From: Zhengitettix transpicula
Lineage: Eukaryota > Arthropoda > Insecta > Orthoptera > Tetrigidae
Assembly (NCBI GenBank): GCA_037074705.1
Contig: CM073591.1
Coordinates: forward strand, 86,532,032 to 86,596,031
Reading direction: 5' to 3'
DNA length: 64,000 nucleotides
Shown here: one piece after another, positions 48,017 through 60,000 of the stretch
Layout: every line of letters starts with the position of its first letter
How positions within the stretch are numbered: the stretch's first letter is position 1
Translations under genes and position numbers: made by a program
Notes under the pieces: generated by a model
The model's database searches: none
The model's input: only the letters and a program-made list of their open reading frames with translations
Told to the model about the DNA's origin: nothing

Positions 48017-49735
48017 GTAATAATGTAATGGTAAGAAAATTAAGGATTGTATAAATTAAAAATGTTTGTACTATATAAATTTATAATGTTTTTACAGTTC
48101 TAAAATTCAAAATCAGTATCAGCAGTAGAAAAATTGTTACTTTATAAGTCTTGCACTTAAATTAATTAATTATTTTAATACTATGGAAGAGTATATAAAT
48201 TTATTTCATATCTTTATATATCAAGTAAGGATAATCTGATAATGTCAAATTAATTAACTCATTTGGAAAGGAAAGGGACTGTGCAGAGCAGCTGATTTAC
48301 CATAAATTGACTAGGAATAAATAATTTGACAAATTGCATCTTCACGACAGTAGGCCTGAATGTTGTGCCGGCTGACCACTCAGTGTTGTATTCAAACCCT
48401 GGCAGGCCAGCTGTTAAACAACAACAACTAACATATATAACACATTTAGATAGGAAAAAGAGACCGTGAAGTCGACTTACCCTGAAATCAATAGTTGACC
48501 CAGCTGGGCAGAGGTGAGAGTTTATTACAAATTTTCGAAGGCCTGAGTCCTCTTCATCAGGAGAGGAGGTCTGAACTGCGTGCCTGGCTGTCTCAACCAA
48601 CTGTTGATATCACTTAGGAAAATGTGATAAGTTAAATTAAATAATGCATTTGGATAGGAGATGGCGAAGTTGACTTAGCCTTAAATCAACCGTTGGTCTG
48701 GTCGGACTGAGCAATAAAAATAGTTCAAACTTTTGAGGGCCTGATCCCGCTTCAGGATGACAGAAGGTCTGAACTGTGTGCCGGCCAGGTTAGATCAAAT
48801 GTTGATTTCAGGTAAGTTAACTTCACTGTCAATCTTTACTATCCAAATATGTTATTTAATTTGACCTCGTCACATTTTCCTAAGTGATATCAACAGTTGG
48901 TCTAGTTGGGCTGTCCTGAAATAAAAGTTAAAAACTTCCTGAGCCCCATTCATCGGGAAAGTAGGCCTGATCTGCATGTCGGCTAGGCACATCCTCTAAC
49001 CACTCCCTTTGCCAAATATCACTTTTTTACTTTACACTTCTAATGTGTATGTAATATGCATGTTTGTTGAATTATGCCATTATTTTTCCATTGTCATGAC
49101 CTTTCCTTGAAAAAAAGACAGTTGTTTGCTTTGTTGGGTGTCAATTGTTGCTGTGTAATGGCTGGCCTGCCAGAGTTTGAATTCAACACTGAGCTACTAG
49201 CTGGCATGATATTAGACATACTATCCTAAAGGCCCTCAAAAATTTGACATATTTCTTCTTCCCAGCATTGCCAGATCAACTGTCGATTTAATATAAGTCA
49301 ACTTCTCTCTGTTCACTCTTTCTTATACAAAAGAGTTAAGTAATTTGACAATATTACATTATTCTTACCTGTTATACGTACATTATTCTTACCTGTTATA
49401 CGTACATTATATATACACAAGTATCTTATGTATCTAGTCATATTTTTCTTAATATAAATACATTTATAATTGTGATATTGGTATGAAAGGAAAGAGTAGC
49501 TTGTGGCTTGCCTGAAAGTGAATTACTGTGTAGCCAAAGGGAACTGAAGGTAGTTCTTCAAATTTTTGGAGGCTCTCGGCCTCCTCCTTCAGGAAGAAGT
49601 GTTACACAGGGACTCCGAAAATTTGAAGAACTACCTTTGGCTACACTGTACTTCACTTTCAGGTAAGCCACAAGCTATTTCTTTTTCCTTTCCATACAAA
49701 TATCACAATTATTTTTGACAATGTCATATTCTTAC

Positions 49736-49796
<61 letters not shown>

Positions 49797-51097
49797 TATT
49801 TACTGTGTGTGGCATGGCTTTTCTTAGCATGGAAACACACTGGTCTCATGTGTTGTTGCATGTCAATTCACAAGTGTTTAATCTGTCTTTGATTGGCAAA
49901 GTCTGGGATTATGATTGAGATGTTTGTACCAAGTGAGGTCTGCAATCATCTCCCATTGAGCTCTCACATCAGAGGCTTAAGTGTGATTTTTTGTCTTCAA
50001 CTTTAGTTATATCAATTGATTCCTCTAAGATGTTCCTTTCTATCTTATATTATACAATGAAATTATGCTCCTCTTCCTCCTTACAGCATCAATTTCCACT
50101 CTGTGACTCCACAAAGATGAACACAATCTTGTTTTTGTCAAGGAACTAGTCTTTGTTTCTCTAATATTGGCATCTTACTTAGAAATGTGCCAGTCACATT
50201 GTTGGTGGTGTCTTTTTCACTTTCCCTCTGATTTGGAACAATACCAACCCTTTAAAACTGCAAATTTCCAAAGCAGAGAACTTGACACTGCTGCCTGTAT
50301 TTATTATAAAAAATGCACTGCTTTCAACTTGACTAAATCTCTAATGCATATGTGATTTAAATCTAATTAAATAATACTTGACACCAGCTTAAACAAAAAT
50401 AACAAGAATGGTACTTGACCATTAAATGGCCTAATTTATAATAACAGCTTTAGCAGTTGTTACATTTTGATTCACTTCTTATAACTCATTGACCTAAATA
50501 TTCCCCATTAATTTATTTAGATACTTTTGTGGACATTATAATTCATCACTTAGTTTAACACAAGTAAATTTTGTGGCCTTGCTTGAAATTAGTCCACTTC
50601 CCTTAAAAATCTGTGACTAATGGTTAATGGAAAAACAAGAAAGTAGTTTTGATCAGTGAATATAAATATGGAGTAAATTTATTATTGACAGTGAAATGTA
50701 CAAAAAAAGATTATTTATGTAAGGAAATCCATTGAGTTCTGAAATAAAAAATAAATTGTAAAGAATTTAATTGATTAAAATATTACAAGAAATATTTTCT
50801 ATACGTTGTTTTATCCGATTCTCATATAATGGTCAAAATATTGGAAGAATTTAGAATTTTTGTTTGTATTTCTCAGTTACACTGCATTTTATAGTTTTGC
50901 TGTTATTGATTTATGAAAGTAACCTCACAAAATTTACACATCATACACTCAGTTTTCTGTAACCTACATTAGTATGTCTAATGCCTTGACAATTGTTTTC
51001 CAGGTCAAACAAGTACCAGCAAAACAAGAACTTGGTCCTTCACACATTTTGGCTCAAAGGAAATAACAGCAGGTATATTATTTACATTTATCAATCT

Positions 51098-51164
<67 letters not shown>

Positions 51165-54046
51165 ACATTTGGATAGGAAAGAGAGGCAGGAAGTTGGCTT
51201 AAATCAACAGTTGGTTTAGTCGGGCTACCCTAGTAAAATATTTCAAATTTTCAAAGGCATGATCCCTCTTTGTCAGGAAAGGTGGTCTGAACTGCTTTCT
51301 GGCCAGACACTAAGGTTGGTTGCACTTTGAGTGCAGTTTTATACAAATCCCACCCTTCCAAATACTATGGGAGTGTGCAGACTTTGTGCAAGTTGTTTTA
51401 TGTGTAGTTCCAACGTTCAAAAACAATCAGAACTTGTTGGGATTTATACACTTTTGTGCATCCAAAAAATGGATGTAGAACAAGTTATTAACTTGATTTA
51501 TGGACACAAATGTTTGTGGATCAGAGTGATTCATGTCATCACTTGTGAGATAAATAAATATTCGGAAATAAAATTATTACGTTTATGTATGACCAACAGA
51601 TAGATCATATCATATGTAATTGTTATGCCAAGAAAATAGTTTTTGAGCATCCCTGATATTGTGAGCTCTTTTGCGTTTCTATTCTCTCATGCAGTAATGA
51701 ATCTCTTTGTGTTTTCATTATGAGATCGTGGTGTTTCCTCTCTGGTTTTTGAATGGCAGTTTCCATAAGCCTTGGTCAGTTTTGAGATGTGTATGTTCCA
51801 GGGTTGTAGACCTTGGGCTTACGGCAAGATCTATTGGAATAGCTAGCCACCTTCCTCCTAAACTGGCATGGATAAGGGAATACTGTGTCACCACAGCAAT
51901 CCCCTCTCTCGCTATCGAAGGGCATGGGATAAGTACCAAGAACCCGACTTACCTGGTGCAGGTTTTTCTAGGATTATCCTTTGCATTACTTTTAGGCAAA
52001 TTGCCAGGTAGAATCCTACACTACAGTCTGGGGCCCCTAGTTAACCCTTGGCTACCTTGCTCTTCCTTTCCTCATCCTCCCTTTCAGTCCCTTTGCTATA
52101 TACCCTATATATAGTCTCCACCTTCTTTCTCTAGCCAAATCATAAATATTCAACAATGATTATGTTATACTCTTTATTATGGCATTATGACATCGGACTG
52201 TTCAGGATATACTTCAATTGCTTTTAATAACTCAGAATACCAAAAGCATCTATTTTTAAACAAATATTTCATGCACCCGTTTGGTTCTACGATAGTGATA
52301 TCGCTGGAGAAAAATGTATTCAATGTGCGCACTCAATTTGTGCAACTAGTATCATACATTTTTGTACGATACAAATTTGCATCAAATGTGCTGTCAGCCT
52401 AATGCTGAATTAAAACTAAGGTGCACCAACCATTAGAAAGCAACATCGACACCCAGAAAAGCCAACAACTCTCTGTTTCCCTCTCAAGGAAAGGTCACAA
52501 CAATGTAATGTAACAGTAACAGAAAAATACATACATACACACACATTAGAGTGGATGTGTAAGTCAGCATTTGTTGAAATTTTGGGAGTTGCGACTTTGG
52601 GCATGAGCAGCTACTGGATATTGGGTTTCGGATAGTTTGACAGTCATATTGGAGGTTAGCAATGTGTTCTGGGAGGGATAGTTTGGTTTGACTGATATAG
52701 AAAGCAGGACTGAGTTTGCAATTAACTTGGTAGATGATGTGGGATGAGAGGCAGGTAATGTTTTCTTTTATTTTGTTGGTGACTATTTGTGGAGGATTGT
52801 AGTGGGCTGAAGGATAGGGCAGATATGGCACTTGTTCCTACCACTAGGTTGGCAACCTGGCTTAGGTAAGGCAGTTTTATGGTGGGGCCTGCAAGAATGA
52901 ACAAGGCTACTAGCTGTGTAAATGAGTAAAGTTAATAGCTTCTGGGCTGGGAGATGGAATCTTCCAGGTATTCAAGCTTGGAAATGATATAGAAAAAATG
53001 TTCTGTACACTATATGTGACTATGTATATTTCTTATTTTGATTGCTGAAGTCATTCACTCTTGTAAAACAAATATTTATTGTCTTAGTGTTTTGTACCAT
53101 TTTTGGAAAATAGAGCAATTTGAGTTCATAAGAAAATGTAGTTTGTTGGCATTATTATTGCTCATGATTTTTCTAAATTTAAATTTAAGGTTCCTTTTAC
53201 TATGTGCTTAATTTTTATTTCAGCAGTAAATGTAGTATAGAATTAATATTTTGATTTCATAAGGAATGTTATTCTTGACTTTTATCAGTTATCATATTTT
53301 TGAATGAATGGTATTTATTTTTTAAAAAATATCATTTTAAACATGAAATAATTATTAAAACTCATTGTTAATTTCAGCACATGAAATGGTTCCGCTGAGA
53401 GTAATGTCATACAATGTTCTCGCTCAGGACCTCCTAGAAAATCATCCCTACCTTTATCAAGGCTGTAATGAAACTGCACTTGATTGGAAATATCGGAGGC
53501 AAAATTTGCTTAAAGAAATAGAAGTATCTAATGCTGATGTAAGTTTGGCTATATATCTTTAACTTAGTAAAATGTTTTGTATATCATTTAAGCTTCTGCA
53601 TTATAGATTTCAAAGTATCCTGGTACTTAAAGAGTTAAAAATATTCCTTGTAATATAGAATATCCTTAACATGCCACTCTCACCTCAATAGAAGATATGT
53701 GAGTTTTACCAATCTGGTGTTTGTTTTATATTGTAAGTAACATTAGAACAAAATTTGTCAGAATTCACTGCACATGTTTAATATTGTATGCAGAACATTG
53801 TTTTCCCATTCCACCCTTACTCCTAGGAGTTGAATTACAAGTTAACCGGCAAGTTGAATGCCATAATTAAAACCTGCAACATCCATAACCTTTGATTTGT
53901 TACTAATCTCAAGTTGCCGAAAGGTGTTGAAATTATACACAAATAACTTAAGGAAAAACCCTACAAATCTCATTGACCCTGAAAAAATTTATTCAATGCA
54001 AATATTGGCTGTTTTAGCTGTATATGTATCACATTGTTCTTACTTG

Positions 54047-54083
<37 letters not shown>

Positions 54084-57000
54084 ATTATTAAGGATATGAC
54101 ATTGTCAAAAATAATTGCAATATTGGTATGGAAAGGAAAGAGAGATAGATTGTGGCTTACCTGAATGTGAAGTGCAGTGTCGCATTAAGGAACTGAAGGT
54201 TGTTCTTCAAATTTTCGGAGGCTCTCAGCCTTCTTCTTTAGGAAGAAGTACACGGGCCGGCTACAACAGAGAGAAGGAAATGTGATGATATCAAATTAAA
54301 TAGCACATTTAGATAGGAAAGAGAGACAGCAAAGTTGACTTACTTGAAATCAATGGTTGGTCCAGTCTGGCATAGGTAGAAGTTCAGTTTTTGAGGTTAT
54401 AAACCTTTAATTTGTGTATTTCATGCATCCAATTCTTTCGTTCAAATTTTGGGTGAAAAATGTGTATGGAATACACATGTCTATTTGGCTCAACATATTT
54501 CATGTAAGTATAAATTTGTTATTCCTTTTCTGATCATTATAAAATTGGACATGAGAATACTTGTCGATAAATAAGTAGCCAAAAAAACAGTCATTATTAC
54601 GTGTTAAATTAAATACCACACGATGTTTCTGCACTCCTCCTTGCTTTCATGTGCAGAGTGTGGCTTTTACAGTATGTTTTGAATCAGGTGACAAAAGCAA
54701 TGAGGATTCAGAAACATTGTGTGGTATTTAATTTAGCACTAACTTTGTCTGTTTTTAGCTACTTATTAGTGTAATTAGTATATTTTTAAACAGACATAAC
54801 ATATATGTATAAAGAGTTATCGGGTTTCCAGTTGGGTAACGTGATTTAAACACAACGTTTCCATGGCTGACACCGCCATCTTCATCAGGTGAACCAGAAA
54901 CCCGAGAACTCTTTATACAGAATATATATTTTATAATAAGAATCCTGCATTGAAAAACTTATTTAATGTTTGTTAATTATGCATATTTTCTTTTGTATTT
55001 GTTTCACAGATCATTTGTCTTCAGGAACTTCAAAACTCCCACCTAGAAACATTTTACTACAGGGAACTAAGTAAACTTGGTATGCCCTTAGATTTTTATT
55101 AAAATATATTTTAGTGTTTTATAATGACCTTTATAATAATAATCTTCAAAGTATTTAAGTCTACGCTGTTTTCAAAAGAGACTGTTATGACAAGGTCATA
55201 TTACATTTTATTTTATTTTGTTTACAGGATACAAAGGTGTTTACAAACAAAGAACTGGCAACAGAGTTGATGGTGTTGGGCTTTTCTTTAAACAATCTCG
55301 ATTTGGATTAGTAACATGGAGTCCAGTTGAATATTATACTCCTGGTGAACCGCTTCTAGACCGTGACAATGTTGGAATTGTTGCTCGGCTGCAGTTTCTG
55401 ACTGAAGGTTGGAAACATTGGCAAATAGTGGTGGCAACTACCCATTTGCTATTTAATACACGTCGACATGATGTAAAATTAGCTCAAACTCAACTATTAT
55501 TGGCAGAATGTGAAGCTCAAGCTTATAGATCTCAAGACGTGAGGTATTAAGTTTCATTATTGCAATAAATATTGACATATTTTAAGATAAACTAAAGTTC
55601 TGCTTCTAGTGAGGACAAGAAAAGTGCCCACTAGTTTGTTGATGATTTCTTGAGAACAAACCTATATAAATGATTGTGACAGTTTATAGTGGAGCAAAGC
55701 AGTTGAATGAGCTGTGCACTAAGAAGCAAAACTATTTACATTTTTGAGATTCTGGAAAAATAAACTTTATATATATTCAAAATTGGTAGAATGCAGTGTA
55801 CTGTACTTTTTACTATACTTGTCTCACATTGTGAGTACATCACAGTTTTCATTATGCATTATTCTTCCTCCTCACTGCAATCAAGTCATTTCTTTGCCCA
55901 AAAGGTACACCTTATCGAGACAAATTATAATTTTTTGTATTATGTGACACAGTGTTCAGTATTTCATATCTATTTGTACAGTTGCAATGAAGTTCAATTC
56001 ATAAAATTTTACTTATAAAATTAAACAGTGCAATATTTTATATTAATTATCGTTATATTACTTAAGCTCAGGTGAGAACCAGTATTGGCCAATAATTATT
56101 ACTGGAGATTTTAATTTGGCCCCATACACTGGTGTGTATCAACTTATAACAGATGGAGTTCTTCGGTATGAACATCTAAACAAGAAGACACTTGAAGAAG
56201 GCTCAAGTAATAGTCGCCTAATGCTTGGACGTAACTTAATCTCACCAAGACTGAAAATAACAGATACATGTCAGTATGTTGAAGAGGTTATAAAAAGGGT
56301 AGGTTATTTGCTTGAGTAAACTATAATTTTTTAACTTTAAAAACCCGTAAAACTCAATAAAATGCTCTCTTTTCTGGTTTTTTGATATTTATAGAATAAT
56401 CTTGTAATGCTTTCAGTTGCAACACAATTAATTTTAATGTTCAAATTTGTGATGTCATTGACTGTTATGCTTCCTTTTATTACTACACTAGCTGGGTGCC
56501 TGGCGTTCCCCGCGATGTCATTTATCAATAACCACCAATACACTCCAATTTCGGTTGCTTTTGCGCTATTTGTATGTAACGCTCCTCGAACCCTATCCCT
56601 ACATGTACTCAACTTCCATGCCGCAGTTATTGACCAAATATATTGGTTGTTTTTACATGTTAGAAGATGACCACCCTCACAAATGTGCGATAATCAAAAA
56701 GTATTTATTCCACGTTAAAATCGGCCGATTACAATGTCTTAAAATTTATACCCCCGCCCACCACCTCCCAAACCCATCGCATTTCCCACGTTGACATAAA
56801 TACATTCATCTATATCTCCAATCTGGGATTTATTCATGTTATTTTCAAGTAACGCCCCCCTCCACCCCCACACCTAATTGTGATCTTTCACGTGTGTCAA
56901 GGGGTTGAAATTAAAAGCAAAATTTGTAGAAATATTATCAATGACATTGTCCCCAATTAATATTTATTCACTACAAAAATCGACCATTTAAAATTCAGCA

Positions 57001-60000
57001 ACATCCATTACCTTTGATTTGATTCGAATCTCGGTTGATTTCGCGTTATTTTCTTGTGAATCCAATCCACCCCCACCTCTATCATGCGTACAAACAACAT
57101 CGGTAGAAATTCTATCAACATCAATGGCCCTGGCATTTATTTTTTCCACGCTAATATCGATGATTTAACATGTTTGAAAAATTTTACTCTGTCCATTCCC
57201 GCCCCAGGGGATTAAATGGGTAATTGAATATCATCTCAGATAATATCGGTTGAAACACTGTCTCTTCGATCCCTAAAAATATTTATCTGCCTAAATATCA
57301 ACTGTTTTACCATGTTTGATGTTTCCACCCCCTCCCCCTCCCCTAAGTGTACTTCCCTCTAATACCGAAAGGGGATATATTTTACAAACAACATCGGCAT
57401 ATATATTATCAATGTCATTGACCTTGACAATTAATTATTTAATGAAAAATCGACCGTTTAATATGTTATAAAAATTCCACCCCATCCACCTGCATCCCTG
57501 GGGGTTAAATGGCCAATTGAATATCATAATTAAACTCGATGACATTTACAACCCTGTCTTTGACTCTAAACTGTTTTATTTGCATTATTTATTTGTAACT
57601 CCCGCTGTCTCCCACCCCTAAAATGAGTTCCCTCCCAATCCTGAAATGCATTCAAATTAAACACGGAGATAGTGTAGAGAAATTTTAATAATCTCATTGT
57701 TCCCAAAATATATTTATTCGACACGAAATTTGGAGCCCAACTTGTGCCACCCCAGTCCACCACCATGGGTTGCTCAGATTGCCATAAATGAACTCGGGTA
57801 GATCCACTACCTTTGATTTGAATAGAATCTCGGTTGTATTAGCTCTACTGATAAACCCGAAAGGGGTTGAAGCTATACTCGGAGAACATGTAGAAAAATT
57901 TTATGAATCTCATTTATCCGGAAAAATGTTTAGTTGTTGCAAATATTGGTAGATTATCGTGTATGACAATTTACACCCTGATCACCCTCATCCCTGGGAG
58001 GTTAATTGCTAGTTTAATGCCATAATTATTCTCAGCGTTATCCATAACTTTGGTTTTGACTCCAGTCTCGGTTCTATTTGAGTTATTTTCTTGTAACATT
58101 CCTCCACCCCATCCCTAGGGCACTCCTTTCCCATGCCGTAAAATGTTCAAATTTTACTGACATATATTGGTACAAACACTATTAATCACTTTTACCTGGA
58201 AAATATTTATCCGACATTAGCAAGTTTGGAGATTTCCATCCCAACTACCCCCACTTAAGGGGCAACTTGAATATCATAATCAAACTCACTGACATCCATA
58301 ACCTTGGATTTGAGTCCAATCTCGATTGTGTTTGCGATATTTTTATATAAATCTACTCCACCCCCACCCTTAAGGGTGCTCCACTCCAAATTTCGGAACA
58401 GGTTATATTAAATATATACAACACTTAGAGAAACATAACAAATCTCAATGAACCAGAAAAATATTTATTTGATGCAAATATCAACTGCTCTACATGTTTG
58501 AAAATTTCAACCTCTGTCCACCCCCGCTTGTGGAAGTTAAACTGTAAGTTAAATGTCACAATTAAACACAGCGACAAATATAACTCCGGATTTGACTCGA
58601 TACTCGAATGTGTTTGCGTAATTTCATGTAATTCCTCTCCACCCCTAACCCTTAAGGGTGGACCACTCCCATGCCTACAATAAGTTGAAATTCTACACAG
58701 ATAACATGTAGTGAAATTTAATGAATGCTATTGATCCCGAATTATATTGATTGGATGCAAAAATTGGTCGGTTAGCATGTTTGAAAATTACTTCTCCCCG
58801 CCCACCCCCTCTCATTACCGCCAATTCCCACACACCCCCGTGCGTTTCTCAGTTTGTTATAAATAGTCACAGCGACATCCATAAACCAGATTTGACTGGA
58901 ATCTCGGTTGATTTGGCGTTAATTATTTGAAACGCCCCTCCACCCCCACACCTAAGGGTGCTCCCCTTGCATGTCGAAAGTGGTTGAAATTATACACAAA
59001 CAACATTAGTAGAAATACAATCAATATAATTAACCCTGAAAAATACCTGCTGTGTTTGCATGTTCAAAAATTTCTACCCCGCTACCCCTGCATCTGAAGG
59101 GTAAATGCAAAGTCGAATGTCATAACTAAACTCAGTGACATCTATATCCTTTGATTTGACTCCAATCTCGGTTGTATTCGCATTATTTTCCTGTAAAGTA
59201 TCTCCACCCCAAACCCTAAGGGTGCCCTTTTCCCAGGGTATGGAGGATAAAAATTATATTCAGATAACATTGGTAGAAACCCTATCAATATCTCTGACCA
59301 CTAATAATATTTAGTGACTGAAATATCGACTGTTTTATCATGTTTAAATATTTCCACCCCCACTTCGGGGGGTGGTAGGCGCTTCTCACCCCAACAGTGT
59401 TGATTTCCTGGTCGCAAAGAAAATGTGTACGAAATTTGGTAAAATTTGCTCCATTGGTGTAGATTTGTATAAGGAACATACAAATATATATACATATATA
59501 TTGTAATACATACATAAAATAAAACTACCAATTTAAACAAACAATTATTTTTTTTATTAAGACAAATTTACAATTACACAAATCTAATGAAATTTTTATA
59601 AAATCATAACAATTTTATTTATCTTGAATACATTTGATAAATTGCACTCGGTACCCCAGGGTCTTTACTGGGTTGATAAGGAAATGGAACACAAATTTTA
59701 CAATTAAACATAACAGTTACAATAAATGAAAAACGAAATGAAAATATTGAAATGATTGAAACAAAATCTGACTTTTTACCCTTATTTAACAATTTACAAT
59801 TATGAATTCAGAAAAATAAACTTACAAGCCATCTGGTCCACACACTCACTTCATACAGGCTTAAAAGACACCAGGTTGCGCTCACACTCTGCTTTCACTT
59901 CCACCTCTTCTTGATGACGTTACCCTCATGACGAATTCAACCAACTCTGCTGGCAGACAGATTTCCACGACGAACTCCTACCGACTTTTGATGACTGATG

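Noticed and set aside
51331..51603. 90-codon plus frame in angel intron 2, considered as an extra exon
   Set aside because: No acceptor/donor pair keeps the angel phase, and exon 2 joins exon 3 cleanly.
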